A stretch of 64,000 nt of DNA from Diphasiastrum complanatum (GCA_029204225.1 CM055107.1:21562000-21625999); one strand, 5' to 3'. Shown: positions 11,407 through 22,335, counted from the first letter of the stretch. Program-made: numbers and translations. Notes: generated by a model from the letters alone, not told the origin.

Positions 11407-12190
11407 ATGGCAAACATCAATGAGGCAATTTTGGGCGATGCAAGCAAACTTGATGGGGCTTCTAACTACAACATCTGGAAATCCAAAATGAAGAGCATTT
11501 TGATGGAGAAAGAGTTGTGGGAGATCGTGGTAGGTATTGAAGTCTAGCCAAATACCATCCCAGGTGACATAAGGGCCTTTGATAAAAGGCACAGAGAGCA
11601 TTGTCCTTGATCAATCTTTCAGTGAAAGACCATGTGATCACTCATATAAGTGATGCCACGATGGCTAGGGAAGCTTGGGAAGCTCTTAGAATGCAATTTC
11701 AAACCTGCAATCCAGCTCGGGCCATGTTCTTGAAGTCGAGATTGAACACAGTAAGGATGGAAGAAAGTGAATCAGTGGGATCTTTCTTCACCAGGATAAA
11801 GGAGCTGAGAGATCAACTTGTGGCGATTGGAGAACCAATCAGGGATATTGAATTGGTGTATACCACGATGAGCGATGTCTTGGAAGTGCTACAGATGTTT
11901 GTGAGCAGCGTTGCTTTGAGGGAGAGGTTGCCTACTTTTGAAGACTTCCACAGAATCATGTTGCAAGAAGAGCAGCGTCGCGAAGTGGTGAAGTCAAGGC
12001 AAACCCCACAGGAGGATCAAGCCTTGCTTGCTAAAGGCAAGCAGAAAGGATGGAAAAGGATTCCTAAGAAATCCAAGGATGATGATGACGAGGGAGAGTC
12101 GTCATCAAAAGGAAAAAAGAAGAAGAAAGGCAAATGTTACTATTGCCACAAACCGGGTCATTAGGCACACGAGTGTTATAAGAAGAAAGC
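11407..12190 (+). pseudogene. Copia A gag
   Basis: ATG at 11407 starts 'MANINEAILGDASKLDG...YNIWKSKM', typical of a Copia gag N-terminus. A TAG near 11548 interrupts it, and the frame resumes with 'REAWEALRMQFQTCNPARAM' and 'FFTRIKELRDQLVAIGEP'. A Lys/Asp/Ser-rich linker leads to the zinc knuckle CYYCHKPGH-stop-AHEC (12133-12178), where an in-frame TAG lies inside the knuckle. Gag would package element RNA. Similar gag pieces occur at 61244-61504 (minus) and, more decayed, at 30.8-31.1 kb. Confidence 0.85.
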
Positions 12191-15100
12191 GGACATAAAG
12201 GCGGGAAAAGTGACTCAACAAGGAAACATTGCCAAAGATGATGGAGAAGATGATGAGACAAGTGTCTTCTCATCGGCATTGGCATCCCAAGTTGATGATG
12301 GTGCCAGATGGTTCATAGATTCAGGCGCCACAAGGCATATGACCGGGAAACATGATTGGTTTAAAAAATTCTCACCAATCCATGATGGGGATAAGGTCAC
12401 TCAAGCCAATGGAGAGGAATGCCAGATATAGGGTCTGGGCAATGTACCTGTGTAGTTTCCTGATGGCAAAATCAAAAACATCCCTAATGTACTTTATGTT
12501 CCTGGACTCAAAAAGAGTTTGCTTTCTGTTGGTGTAATGGCAAATCAACATCTTAAAGTTGAATTTGTCAAGGATGGATGCCTTATGAAGGATATGAACC
12601 ACAACCATAAAGTGGTGGCGAAGGGTTATAGAGATAGTAACTGTGGCCTTTATAAATTGGATGCTGCAAAACCAGGTGAATATGGTTTGGCTATCTCAAC
12701 AACATCTCAATCCGAGTTGTGGTACATAAGACTTGGTCATTTAAACTGTGAAAGCTTGAGATTGATGGCGAAGCTGAAGATGGTAATATGGTTACCGGCA
12801 TTGCAGGATGATCATCATGCAATATGTGAAGGATGCATCATGGGAAAGCATCACATGGAGACATTCAAGAAAGGTGGAGCTGCAAGAGCTAAGAAACCGC
12901 TGGAACTCATTCACAGTGACCTGTGCGGCCCAATGAAGACCATGTCATTGGGGAAAGCATATTATTTTATGACTTTCATAGATGATTACTCTAGGAGGAC
13001 ATGGATTTATTTCTTGAAGAAAAAATCTGACTCTTTTGCTCGCTTCAAGGAGTTCAAGACTTTGGTAGAGAACCAACTGGCTGCACGCATCAAAGTACTA
13101 AGATCTGATAGAGGGGGCGAATACAAATCTGATGATTTTGAAGACTTTTGCAAAGAACACGACATCAAAAGACAATTCACACAGTCACACACGCCGCATA
13201 GTAATGGTGTAGCTGAAAGGAAAAACAGGATTATTATGGAGAGTGCACGCTCCATGATGAAGCAAATGGGCTTGACCAATTCACTTTGGTTGAAAGCGTG
13301 CAGTGCGGCAACGTTCTTGCAAAACAAGAGCCCTACAGTTGCGGTTCCAAATGTGACTCCCGAAGAAGCATTTACTGGAATAAAGCCAAAAATCGACAAG
13401 TTTCGTGTCATTGGATGTAAGGCCTATGTACATGTGCCAAAGGAGGAGTGAAAGAAACTTGATGCCAAAGCAATCAAGTGTATCTTCGTCGGTTATGATC
13501 AAAGGATGAAAGCTTACAGGTGTTTTGATCCTGTAATGAATAAGATTCACATTAGCAAAGATGTGATCTTTGATGAAACACATAGGTATAAAGATGAAGA
13601 CCATGCAAGTGGTGAAAGCATCAAAAGCCTTCCCACAATTCTGGAGGAAGATGATGAAGAAGATGCTCAACAAGATGATGCACATGAAGACGAGAGTCGA
13701 GAGGACGAGTATGAAAGGACACCACCTATTCAAGAGCCTAGGGGGAGGTACTTGCCAATAGGAGCAATAAAGGAGAAACCGGTTGGAAGTAAGAGACATT
13801 ACTTAGACACTCCTTGGGATACATACTCTCCACGTAGTGTATCACCTGAATCTAAGATACCAAAATGGTATGAAAAGATCATGAAGGACGTAAAGCTGAA
13901 TCAAACAAGATCTAGCACACAAGGTGAAGTGAGAAGATCAACGCGGAAAGGGAAGCCTCCCGATCATTGTCATGTGAACTATGCCCTAATTACTGACATT
14001 TTGAAGTGTCGAGAGCCATCAACCTTTGATGAGGCAAAAGATCACAAAGAGTGGCAAAGGGCAATGGAAGAAGAGATAGAATCCATCCACATGCATGATA
14101 CATGGGAGTTGGTTGATCTACCACTTGGAAAGAAACCCATTGACAACAAATGGGTGTCTAGAACAAAGTTTCATGCGGATGGCACAATAGCAAAGTATAA
14201 GGCACGCATAGTAGTGAAGGGTTATGAGCAAAGCAAAGGAATTGACTATGAAGAGACATTTGCTCTAGTGGCTAAGTGGACTAAGCTATGCCTTATCATT
14301 GCCTTAGCATCTCATTTTGGGTGGAAGATCCATCAAATGGATGTGAAGTCTGTATTTTTTAATGGTGACTTAGAGGAAGAAGTTTACATGGTCCAACCAC
14401 AGGGCTTCATGGCAAAAGGACAAGAACAGAAAGTATGTAAAGTACGTAAAACACTTTATGGCCTTAAGCAAGCGCCATGCTCATGGTATGGACACATTGA
14501 CAGTTACTTTCCTTCTCATGGGTTGTATTGATGATAGTGCACATGTTGATGCTACACTATTTCGTCAGCTAGTTGGGAGTTTGATATATCTTACGACTAC
14601 ACGTCCTGATATCTGCTATGCTGTAAGTTTGATTAGCCAATTCATGTCATCACCCACTATGGACCATTGAAAAGCTGCAAAAAGGATTTTGAGGTATGTG
14701 AAAGGGACACCTAACCTTGGTCTAATCTACAAAAGACAAAGTGTTTTACCTAAGTTGCAAAGCTATGTTGACGTTGATTGGGCAGGAAGTATTGATGATA
14801 GAAAGTCAACAACAGGTTATGCCTTCAATTTTGGTAGCGGTTGTTTTTCATGGCCTAGCAAGAAGCAAGATACTATTTCTCTTTCTTCCACAGAAGCCGA
14901 ATATAAAGCGTTGAGTTCTGCTACCCAGGAAGCTATTTGGCTACGTAAGTTGTTATGTGTGATTGCCATGAAGCAGGTAAATCCCACTGTTATTTTCTAT
15001 GATAGTCAAAGTGGAATACAATCGGCTAAAAATCCCATCTTTCACGCAAGGACAAAACATATTAAAGTAAAATATCACTTTGTGCATGAAAAATTACAAT

Positions 15101-15225
15101 CTGAAGATATAAGTATTGTACATTGTTCTATGTTATTACAAGTTGCCGATATATTTACGAAAGCTTTAAGTAAAGAAAAGTTTGAGACTTTTAGGACCAA
15201 ACTTGGCTTAGATATGGTTATGTAA
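12190..15225 (+). pseudogene. Copia A pol: protease, integrase, RT, RNase H
   Basis: Protease shows 'WFIDSGATRHMT' at about 12310. Integrase (about 12720-13450) has 'RLGHLN', the D of 'HSDLCGP', the D of 'RSDRGGEY' and the E of 'NGVAERKNR'. RT begins near 14050 ('EWQRAMEEEIESI', 'QMDVKSVFFNGDLEEEVYM', 'YGLKQAP'). At about 14490-14530 it jumps to 'LVGSLIYLTTTRPDICYAV', so the part that should hold the YVDD catalytic box is missing. RNase H (about 14760-15160) retains 'DVDWAGS' and 'SSTEAEYKALS'. In-frame stops include 12429-12431 and 13449-13451. The polyprotein cannot reverse transcribe without help. Confidence 0.88.
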
Positions 15226-15316
15226 AAAGCCTTTACTTGTAATACTATCATGGAGGTATGTTCCATGAATAGAGTAAACTCTAAAATGAAAAGAGACGTT
15301 GATCATTGAGGGAGAG

Positions 15317-15562
15317 AGTTAAAATAACAATGATCGACTTATACAGTGCTTTCTTATTTCGACGGCACCATGTGTGCTTAGTTCTAGAGTTATCGGGCCA
15401 TCTTTCTTTTACGAGCCCTTTGAGTGCTTTTAAGCAACTTATCTTTGTACTTACTCATTAGCCGAATATACAGTTTGAGGTGAGTAATTCTGTGTTCTTG
15501 TTGCACTTGACGTTGTGCTGTGGTGATTGATCCGGTCGGGTGTTTAAATTTGTTTTCTTAAC
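15317..15562 (+). repeat. Copia A 3' LTR
   Basis: Matches the 5' LTR at 9932-10179. The last bases 'tttcttaac' are followed by the target duplication TCATT at 15563-15567. Confidence 0.88.
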
Positions 15563-16030
15563 TCATTTTGGGAACCTTCGTCGAGCATCATAACCTCATT
15601 ATGAACCTTTGCTGATCTACTAGATGATCTTAAAATGTCAAAATTAGGTTGTCCATAGGTTCAAATTGTGAAAAAAATGCATTTATGATAGTACATGGGC
15701 GAAGGACCCTCCTGGGCGAAGGTTCATCTTTCGCCAGCCCTGAAAAACATTCGCCTGATAGGTTTAGATCTCTAGAAACCTTCGCCAAGATTTTTATAGC
15801 CTATTTTTACAGTACTGTACATGCCTGCAAATTTTTGTTCAAAACTTATCAGCCAAACTACTATTCAGTGTAATGGACCCACCAAATTCACCTATAAGTT
15901 GGTTGAATTCGATTCATTCCTCACTTGTGCTAGCAAAGCTCTTGTGAATTTTTCTTGCGACCAAAGCCTTCCAAATTTCCTGCATTGCCTTCTGATACAC
16001 TTTCACGCGTTTATTATTCCTTTCTGATCA
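15563..16030 (+). other. Gypsy A spacer before extra ORF
   Basis: Continuation of the 9588-9931 spacer. It carries at least six CCTTCGCC or GGCGAAGG motifs (near 15575, 15698, 15715, 15730, 15748 and 15778). The same sequence is found inverted in Gypsy B at about 20870-21290. No gene is apparent. Confidence 0.6.
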
Positions 16031-19000
16031 TCATATCTTCTACTGATAATTCCCAGTCTCCACGCTATACTATCCATCGTGATGTCCCATCTGCAACAAA
16101 CATCATGATTCTTCCTAGCACAAGCATGGTCACTCAGTGGATGACCCTTGCGAAGCCTCTACTCACTGCAATGGGTATTCATGAGAGAGCCTTTTTGGGT
16201 CATATCAATATGGATTTCATCACTCTTGCCTTCAGTACGTGGAAGGAAGAGAAATCCAAGTTTTATATCACCTTCCAGGGAGCCACACACAAAGTGCGCG
16301 TCACTGAGGCCGCACTTGCAGCTATAGGAATCTCATCTGGTACGCAACCCTCACCCAATCACAAGCACGCCAAACAGGCCATCAAGCCATACATTGACCT
16401 CACCAACGATCTGCACTGGACCAATGATGGCTACCTTCTAGAAGCCATCACTGAGCCTTCCATCCACGCAGCTGCCCAACTGTTGAATCATTTTCTGATG
16501 GTTGGCAACCTCAAGAAAGACCGCATCACATCTCAAATCCTTCACAGGATAGTGGAGTCCCACACCAAGTTGGCCAAAGCCCCTCTTGAACCATATAACT
16601 GGTTCAAGACTGTTTCTGGTGAGCTCAAGCAAGCTATTAAGGCCAATACTAAGCAGCAGTTTGTCGTTGGCTCTCTATTGTCCCTCTTAGCCGCTTCTCA
16701 CCTAGAAAACAGAATCCATGGATTCCACCTGGATTTTGTGCTTTCGATTTACGAAGAAACATCGGCCGAGTCATCTCATCAGGCCTCAAGTTCTCATAGT
16801 CGTTGTTGTCCATGCAGCGAGATTGTAATTCCTGACTCGCCTTCTGCGTCACGACGTTGCACTAGACATACTTCGTCAGCTGTGCTTCCACCCCCTACTG
16901 CTGTTCGCATTGAGCTTTCCATTCCCCTCGCCTCTGATGCTTCCCTCGCCTCTGCTCCCATACAAGGACAGTCTGTGACCATTGGGCCTACCATTCCCGT
17001 CACAGCTGCCCAGCCTGCCTCACCCCTGCACACCGAAGCAACCTCACCCAACACACAGTTCTTCATGGATATGTTCGATGATTCCGACCCCCTTGGGGCC
17101 ACTGAAATCTTTGAAATGCCCCAGAGCCCAGCGCCCTTTGAAACCGAATCCTCTGGAAGAGGATTCGGACATATCCATGAATCTACTGTTGGTGTCGAAG
17201 ATGCCAATCAGCAACCACACACACAAGGTAGCCCAGCCACACTCCGGGTCGACACAGATGTAAAGTCACCAATGTAGTTCGACGCCACGGTGCCTGAAGG
17301 GTTTGAAAAAGAGGATACTGTTGAAGAAGAAGAGACCTTGGCACCTATTCCACGCCTACCAAGGACAGTACCATCAGGTTCTCCTGCTGCTGCCACCTCC
17401 ACAACCGTTGATTCTGGGTTAGTTTCAAGCCTTGGGCAAGTGATCCAGTCTATGCTGGATAAGAAGAAAGAAATGGAGCAGAGGATCTCTGATCTAGGAT
17501 CCAAAAACACTCTGATCAACCAGAAAATTGTCCAGCTGGATCGAGAGTTAAAGATAGCCAAACAACATGAAGATAAGGCTGAAAGCGAAAATAAATTGGC
17601 CCAGCAACAAGCTGATCGCTTGGAAACCTACATCAGCTCCCTGCAAAACGCCTTGACAACCGCACAAGATCAGGTAGATAAGGCAGTGCAAGATGCCAAG
17701 CAATAGGTGCAGCTGTTGAATTGGCAATTACAGATGGCCGAACAAGATTGCACACGGCTTCAAGGTGAATTGGATGCGGCCACCCTTGAGCGTGATGCCT
17801 ATCTGAAAATGCAAATACCCGATCATCCGGTCACACCGACAGAGATTGCGTATTTATTCAAGAAAGTGAAAACATACAAAGTGGCCCTTCAAGGATTCCA
17901 AGGCCGCTTTGATAGGTTTAAAGGAGCAGCTTCAACCGACTTGGCAAAGGCAAAAGAGACCATCATCGCCTATGAAAAAGTAGCCGCTCAAGTGTTGGAA
18001 GCTAGACCACAAATCCCCATTCCGGTCAATTCTCCCCTTCACACCAAGAAGCTATACAATTGGATATAGGGATTGATTCGAACATGGACCAGGGGGGGGC
18101 TCCAGATCATCCGGTCACACCGACAGAGATTGCGTATTTATTCAAGAAAGTGAAAACATACAAAGTGGCCCTTCAAGGATTCCAAGGCCGCTTTGATAGG
18201 TTTAAAGGAGCAGCTTCAACCGACTTGGCAAAGGCAAAAGAGACCATCATCGCCTATGAAAAAGTAGCCGCTCAAGTGTTGGAAGCTAGACCACAAATCC
18301 CCGTTCCGGTCAATTCTCCCCTTCACACCAAGAAGCTATACAATTGGATATAGGGATTGATTCGAACATGGACCAGGGGGGAGCTCCAGATCTAGCAGAC
18401 CAAACGCCAACCATACCGACAGTACAAGCAGGTCCATACTCATCAAGGACAAGACATTTATTCAGAAGGCCCATCAGCGCCAAGGACCAGATCCAGACCT
18501 TTTTAAAGCAACATTCGCATGAGTCCTTGCGTGGTGGATGGGTTCTGAAATTTAAGACCTTTGAGATCAAGGCCGGCAAAGAATTGGACAAAATACCTGC
18601 ACCGGGAGAGCAGCCAGCATGAAGAATCACGGTTTTTGAGAAAACTTCGGAATCAATTAGGAGTTACGTCGCCAGCCCTTGCCAATTGCGGGTAGATCCT
18701 TATTACGTGCCAATGCCGTGAAGAGATAAATGGAAAGATTTGGGATTGGCTATGGACAAAATCACCATCCATATGCCCAATTGGCCAATCATCCATCAAC
18801 CTTATAGCTAGAACATTTCAGTGGACTTCCACCGTGCCTTACAAGCATATCAGAGAGATTATGTCCACTCTCCGGATCCAACAGTGCGACAATCAGCAAT
18901 GTTTGCTAAAGATCTAACTCTGTTGGCGTCAGTGACAACCAAATGGGACGATTGTCTTCCTACCCTGCATTCGATCCAAATAAGCCGATGGCCTCAGAGC

Positions 19001-19200
19001 AAATCAAAGATTAGCTGCCGATTGCTTGACTGTATTTCCGCGCAGCTATGATGGGAGGCTCTTGGGAATCCCGCTTCACCTCATGGACAACTTCCAAGTG
19101 AATTGCCGAAGCCCACCGTTGTTTCCTGCCACACAACTTGGATTTCAATACTACATGCCTTGACTTTATGGAGAAGGTGCATTATCATTTAATTAAGATT
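16031..19200 (+). pseudogene. Gypsy A extra 3' ORF, unknown function, coiled coil
   Basis: A long sense frame lies between integrase and the 3' LTR. Gypsy B begins the homologous protein at an ATG (20764, minus) where Gypsy A has ATA; the first in-frame ATG here is 16105. The N-terminal part (16105-16760) is a globular-looking region with 'ILPSTSMVTQWMTLAKPLL' and 'KVRVTEAALAAIGISSG'. A Ser/Pro/Thr-rich middle follows, then a Glu/Lys/Gln-rich coiled coil (about 17440-17810), then a conserved tail. TAG at 17275 and 17704, a frameshift near 18060 and more stops after 18620 break it. Athila-group elements carry an env-like ORF in this place; I saw no membrane segment, so equivalence is unproven. 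Some plant Transposase_32-like domains could be relatives. Confidence 0.7.
17821..18388 (+). repeat. 284 bp tandem duplication inside the extra ORF
   Basis: 17821-18104 is repeated at 18105-18388 with only a few differences, among them 'attccggtc' against 'gttccggtc' and one G in the G-run. The repeat starts at 'gatcatccggtcacacc'. Because 284 is not a multiple of three, the second copy is in another frame. High identity points to a recent event, after Gypsy A inserted or just before. Confidence 0.93.
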
Positions 19201-19265
19201 CGGCATGAAGCCAATAAAAGTCCCCAATAACTGCATATTGTAGGTATCGTGGGACCGCCACCAGT

Positions 19266-19280
19266 TTTGGTGGGGGATAC
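19266..19280 (+). other. Gypsy A polypurine tract
   Basis: 'ttggtgggggatac' lies immediately before the TG of the 3' LTR and would prime plus-strand synthesis. Confidence 0.75.
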
Positions 19281-20034
19281 TGTTGGAGGGTTTGCGGATC
19301 CCAAGGCAATCCTAACCCCAGTTAATAAGTGAGAGAGATTTTGCACCCTGCGTGTGTAAGTCCAACCCGATGACCACATAGTTATTTGATTGATTAGTTA
19401 AAAGTTAATAAAGGACTTTAGGCCTTTTTGTGGGACTTTTAATGTCTTAGGGCCTAAATGTCAAGTTATTGAATAAAGTTGGGTTTCCCTCCAATTTTGA
19501 TGGTTCTCACACTTTTTTAAATTTGAATAAAAAGAGAGGCAAGACTGGATCAATAGGATTCAGAGGCCAGGGTCCTCCTCTCTACTATAAAAAGGGACCA
19601 ACTCAAGTTGCTCCTAATGTTCATTTTCTCATTTCAATAAGGCAGATTGGTTCTCTTTAGAAATGGATTGATGAATGTCCTTGCTCTTCCTCTCTTTTTC
19701 TCCATTTCTCATGCTTTCTTTTGCTAATTGTTGGATCTGATCATTATTGGGATTGCTATTTCTTATGTTTTTTGTGAGAGAGAAAGGGAGAGAGAGAAGA
19801 GTAAGTTTCTATCATTGTTGTGGATTTAGGGTTAATGGAAGTAGGGTTAATGGATGTAGTGTTAATGCTTAGTGTTAATGGATGTTAGTGTTAGATCCTC
19901 CATTCATGTTGAAATCTAAACTATACTATCACTCTCGTGGGAACGAACCTACGCGTGACAACTAACTTCATCTCTTTGATGCTAGATTGACTAGATCCTG
20001 GATTCAGGTTAGGCAAGGAAAGAAACCCACTACA
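19281..20034 (+). repeat. Gypsy A 3' LTR
   Basis: 754 bp with TG...CA ends, matching 5184-5893. It has a TATA box at 19586-19592. It also has extra copies of a GTTAATG-type motif around 19830-19890 that the 5' LTR lacks. GTGTG follows at 20035-20039. Confidence 0.92.
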
Positions 20035-21295
20035 GTGTGTCTTCATACACAGATAGTACTGAGGCAGGAACAAAGCCATGGATTCTATTATCGAGGTAGG
20101 AGGCAGAAACAAGGGACAAAAGTGGACCAGCTACGAACTGTTGCTTGGTATTGCTCTGAATGGCCCCCTTGAGCTCACCAAATACCATCTTGAACTAGTT
20201 ATACGGTTCTAGTGGCTTCTTATCAAACTTGTAGTTGGACTCTACTATGCGATGTAGGATCTAAGAAGAAATGCTCTCCTTCCTAAGATTGCTCACCATC
20301 ATAAAGTTGTTGAGTAGTTGTGCAGTGGCATGGATAGTAGGATCTCAGATGCTTTCTAACAAATAGCCATCATTGGTCCAATAGAGTTCATTGGTCATAT
20401 TTATGAATGGGTTTATGATGTTCTTTGTATGCTTCTGGTTTGGTGATGGCTGAGTTCCAGAAGTGATACCTATGGCAGCAAGTGTGGCGTTAGTCACACA
20501 CACCTTGTATGTGGTTGTCTAGTAAGTAATGTAGAACTTGGCCTTGGGCTGCGGACCAGATGCTAAAGGCCATGGCAATGAATTCCATATTAATTCTTTT
20601 GAAAAAACGCACTCGTAGATCCCCATTGCGGTGAGCAAAGGCTCAACAAGGTTCATCCATTGAGCCACCATGCTTGTGCTAGGGAGTATCATGATGTCCG
20701 TCTTGGTTGGAACATCATGATAGATGACATAGTGCAGAGACGGACTGGTATCAATAGAAGACATGATGAAGAGAAGTAGAAAACTGAAGGAAAATGGCGC
20801 AAGAGTATCATAAAGTAGTGTAGAAAGTTCGGAAAGTTTTGGTTGCTTTAGGCAAAGTACTAGTTTGGCTGATCATACTGAACAAAAATTTGCAAGCATG
20901 CTTTGTACTATAAAAATAGCTTCAAAAATTCTCAGCGAAGATTTCTGAAGGTCTGAACTGGTCTGACGAAGGTTTTCAAGATTTGGCGAAGGTTAAACAT
21001 TTGCCTAAGAACATCCTTTGCCTAGCTACTCAATTTATTACAAATTTTTGGGATTTGAACCTATGACCAGCCTAAATATGGCATTTTGAATCCATTTGGC
21101 ATGTCGACGAAGGTTCATGATAATCGATTTGATGCTCGGCGAAGGTTGCCAAAATGGCATAATGTTGTGAACATTTGCCTAAGATCAAATTAGGTAGTAA
21201 TTGTTCAAAATAACCCTCGCCCACATCAATATAGGTATATCTAAGGTGGATCTGTAATCTGACAACTCAGCAAAGGTTTCCATAATTGTTTGTAC
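20035..21295 (-). pseudogene. Gypsy B, start of extra ORF and spacer (minus strand)
   Basis: On the minus strand an ATG at 20764 opens 81 codons that match the beginning of Gypsy A's extra ORF, including 'MILPSTSMVAQWMNLVEPLL'. The frame then breaks, but homology continues down to the Gypsy A insertion point at 20035 and on to 5183. To the right (about 20870-21290) is the homologous spacer with CGAAGG/CCTTCG motifs. The copy ends near 21295, before its integrase. Its orientation opposite to Gypsy A shows that the family inserted into its own relative. Confidence 0.75.
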
Positions 21296-21933
21296 AAAAT
21301 ATGACCAAAAAAGTGATTTTTCTAAGTCATTTTTCATAAAGAAAGTCCTTTCTAAAAATATTTTCCTTCATTTTTTCTGATTAGATGACATTTTCTCTTT
21401 TTATATATATATTTATATATATACTAGTAAAGAGTCTTCGTCGTTGACGACCAACAATCTATATGGCGGCTTGTGGTCGAGGCATGTGGATGATGCTCAG
21501 AGCGGGCGATTAATGATTGAAGGCGGCCGACAGGTCGACAATTTGTGTTACGACCGATGGTTTGGGTCGAAGGTCAATGGTTTGGATCAAAAGTTGTCAG
21601 TGACAATTAGCTAAAATTTTGGGTGCTGGCCAATGGTTTGGGTGGACGACCAACTGGTGTGTCTTTTTGGTGTTGGGTATGAGTTTCTGGTGTTTTGGAG
21701 TTTTTGAGTTTTTTGGTGTTTTTGGATTTTTTGGATTTTTGGTAATTTTTGGATTTTTTAGGGTGTTGAAAGAAGTGAAGGAGAGACTCCGTATGAAAAA
21801 GAGCTTTCTAATGGTATGGGTATTATTTTTTGAATTTTTTTTTCAGTCTCTAAGGCTTTGTGAAGATGGTGATTCGGTCAAAATGGCAATCCGGGTCTCC
21901 TTTGAAAGTTATGTGTGTCGAGAAATGACCTAA
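21296..21933. other. Low-complexity stretch
   Basis: A TA-rich run (about 21396-21424) is followed by sequence repeating 'caatggtttgg' and 'gtcgacg' like words, then by a T/G-rich tract (about 21655-21770). The open frame here reads only as Phe/Gly/Leu repeats and is not a credible protein. Confidence 0.6.
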
Positions 21934-22335
21934 TTGCCTCGGTCGAGATCTAATCGAATCCTATGGTGGAGATCTTATCCAGGACCGTCGGTCGAGATGC
22001 TAATGGAAGTTGTCAATCGAGATCTGACGCGAGGCGGTCGAGATCTGACACGAACGGGTCGGTCGAGATCTGATCAGAAACCCGTCGGTCGAGATCTGAA
22101 ACCCCTCGGTCGAGATCTGATCGGAAACCTGTCGGTCGAGTTCTGAACGGAAACCCGTCGGTCAAGATCTCAGAGAAAACTGTTGGTTGACATTTGACGT
22201 AGGCCGTCGGTTGAGATTTAACGCAGGCCGTCGGTTGAGATTTAACGTAGGCCGTCGGTTGAGATTTCACGCAGGCTGTCGATTGAGATTTCAAGCAGGC
22301 CATTGGGTGAGATTTAACGCAGGCCGGTTGCAATG
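21934..22335. repeat. Minisatellite, GGTCGAGATCTGA-type unit of about 25-30 bp
   Basis: At least a dozen degenerate units run through this stretch. The left half keeps 'cggtcgagatctga' with spacers such as 'cggaaacccgt'. The right half has drifted to 'cggttgagatttaacgcaggccgt'. The C to T and CG to TG trend between halves looks like decay at methylated CpG sites. No gene overlaps it convincingly. Confidence 0.85.

Larger units (their letters stand above)
9932..15562 (+). mobile_element. Ty1/Copia LTR retrotransposon Copia A
   Basis: Two LTRs of about 246-248 bp (9932-10179 and about 15317-15562) differ at roughly a dozen positions by eye and are flanked by TCATT (9927-9931 and 15563-15567). 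A Met-initiator primer site follows the 5' LTR and a purine stretch 'ttgagggagagag' precedes the 3' LTR. Internal order is leader, gag, protease, integrase, RT, RNase H, as in Copia. It lies in Gypsy A's post-integrase spacer in the same orientation, so it inserted later. A deletion in RT and several stops make it defective. A 5' fragment of the same family lies at 60771-62695 on the other strand. Confidence 0.93.
5184..20034 (+). mobile_element. Ty3/Gypsy LTR retrotransposon Gypsy A, Asp-tRNA primed, nested
   Basis: Two LTRs with TG...CA ends (5184-5893 and 19281-20034) are flanked by the 5 bp duplication GTGTG (5179-5183 and 20035-20039). A primer site complementary to Asp tRNA follows the 5' LTR, and a purine tract precedes the 3' LTR. 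Order is 5' LTR, leader, gag, integrase, extra ORF, 3' LTR, with Copia A inserted at 9932-15562. Protease, RT and RNase H are missing, so this copy could not move without helper proteins. The Asp-tRNA primer and an additional 3' ORF recall the Athila group, but that placement is an inference. Confidence 0.92.

Noticed and set aside
13007-13799. Minus-strand open frames of 134 and 172 codons in Copia A
   Set aside because: Antisense shadows of integrase; the plus strand carries all expected motifs.
16438-17561. Minus-strand open frames of up to 137 codons under the extra ORF
   Set aside because: They shadow the plus-strand frame, which is conserved in Gypsy B, and show no independent similarity.
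21619-21933. 104-codon frame rich in Phe/Gly/Leu resembling a membrane protein
   Set aside because: It arises from a T/G-rich low-complexity tract without start context or conserved domain.
22013-22333. 106-codon minus-strand frame with repeating 'ACVKSQPT' units
   Set aside because: It is the translation of the minisatellite; unit length drift and loss of frame elsewhere argue against a repeat protein.
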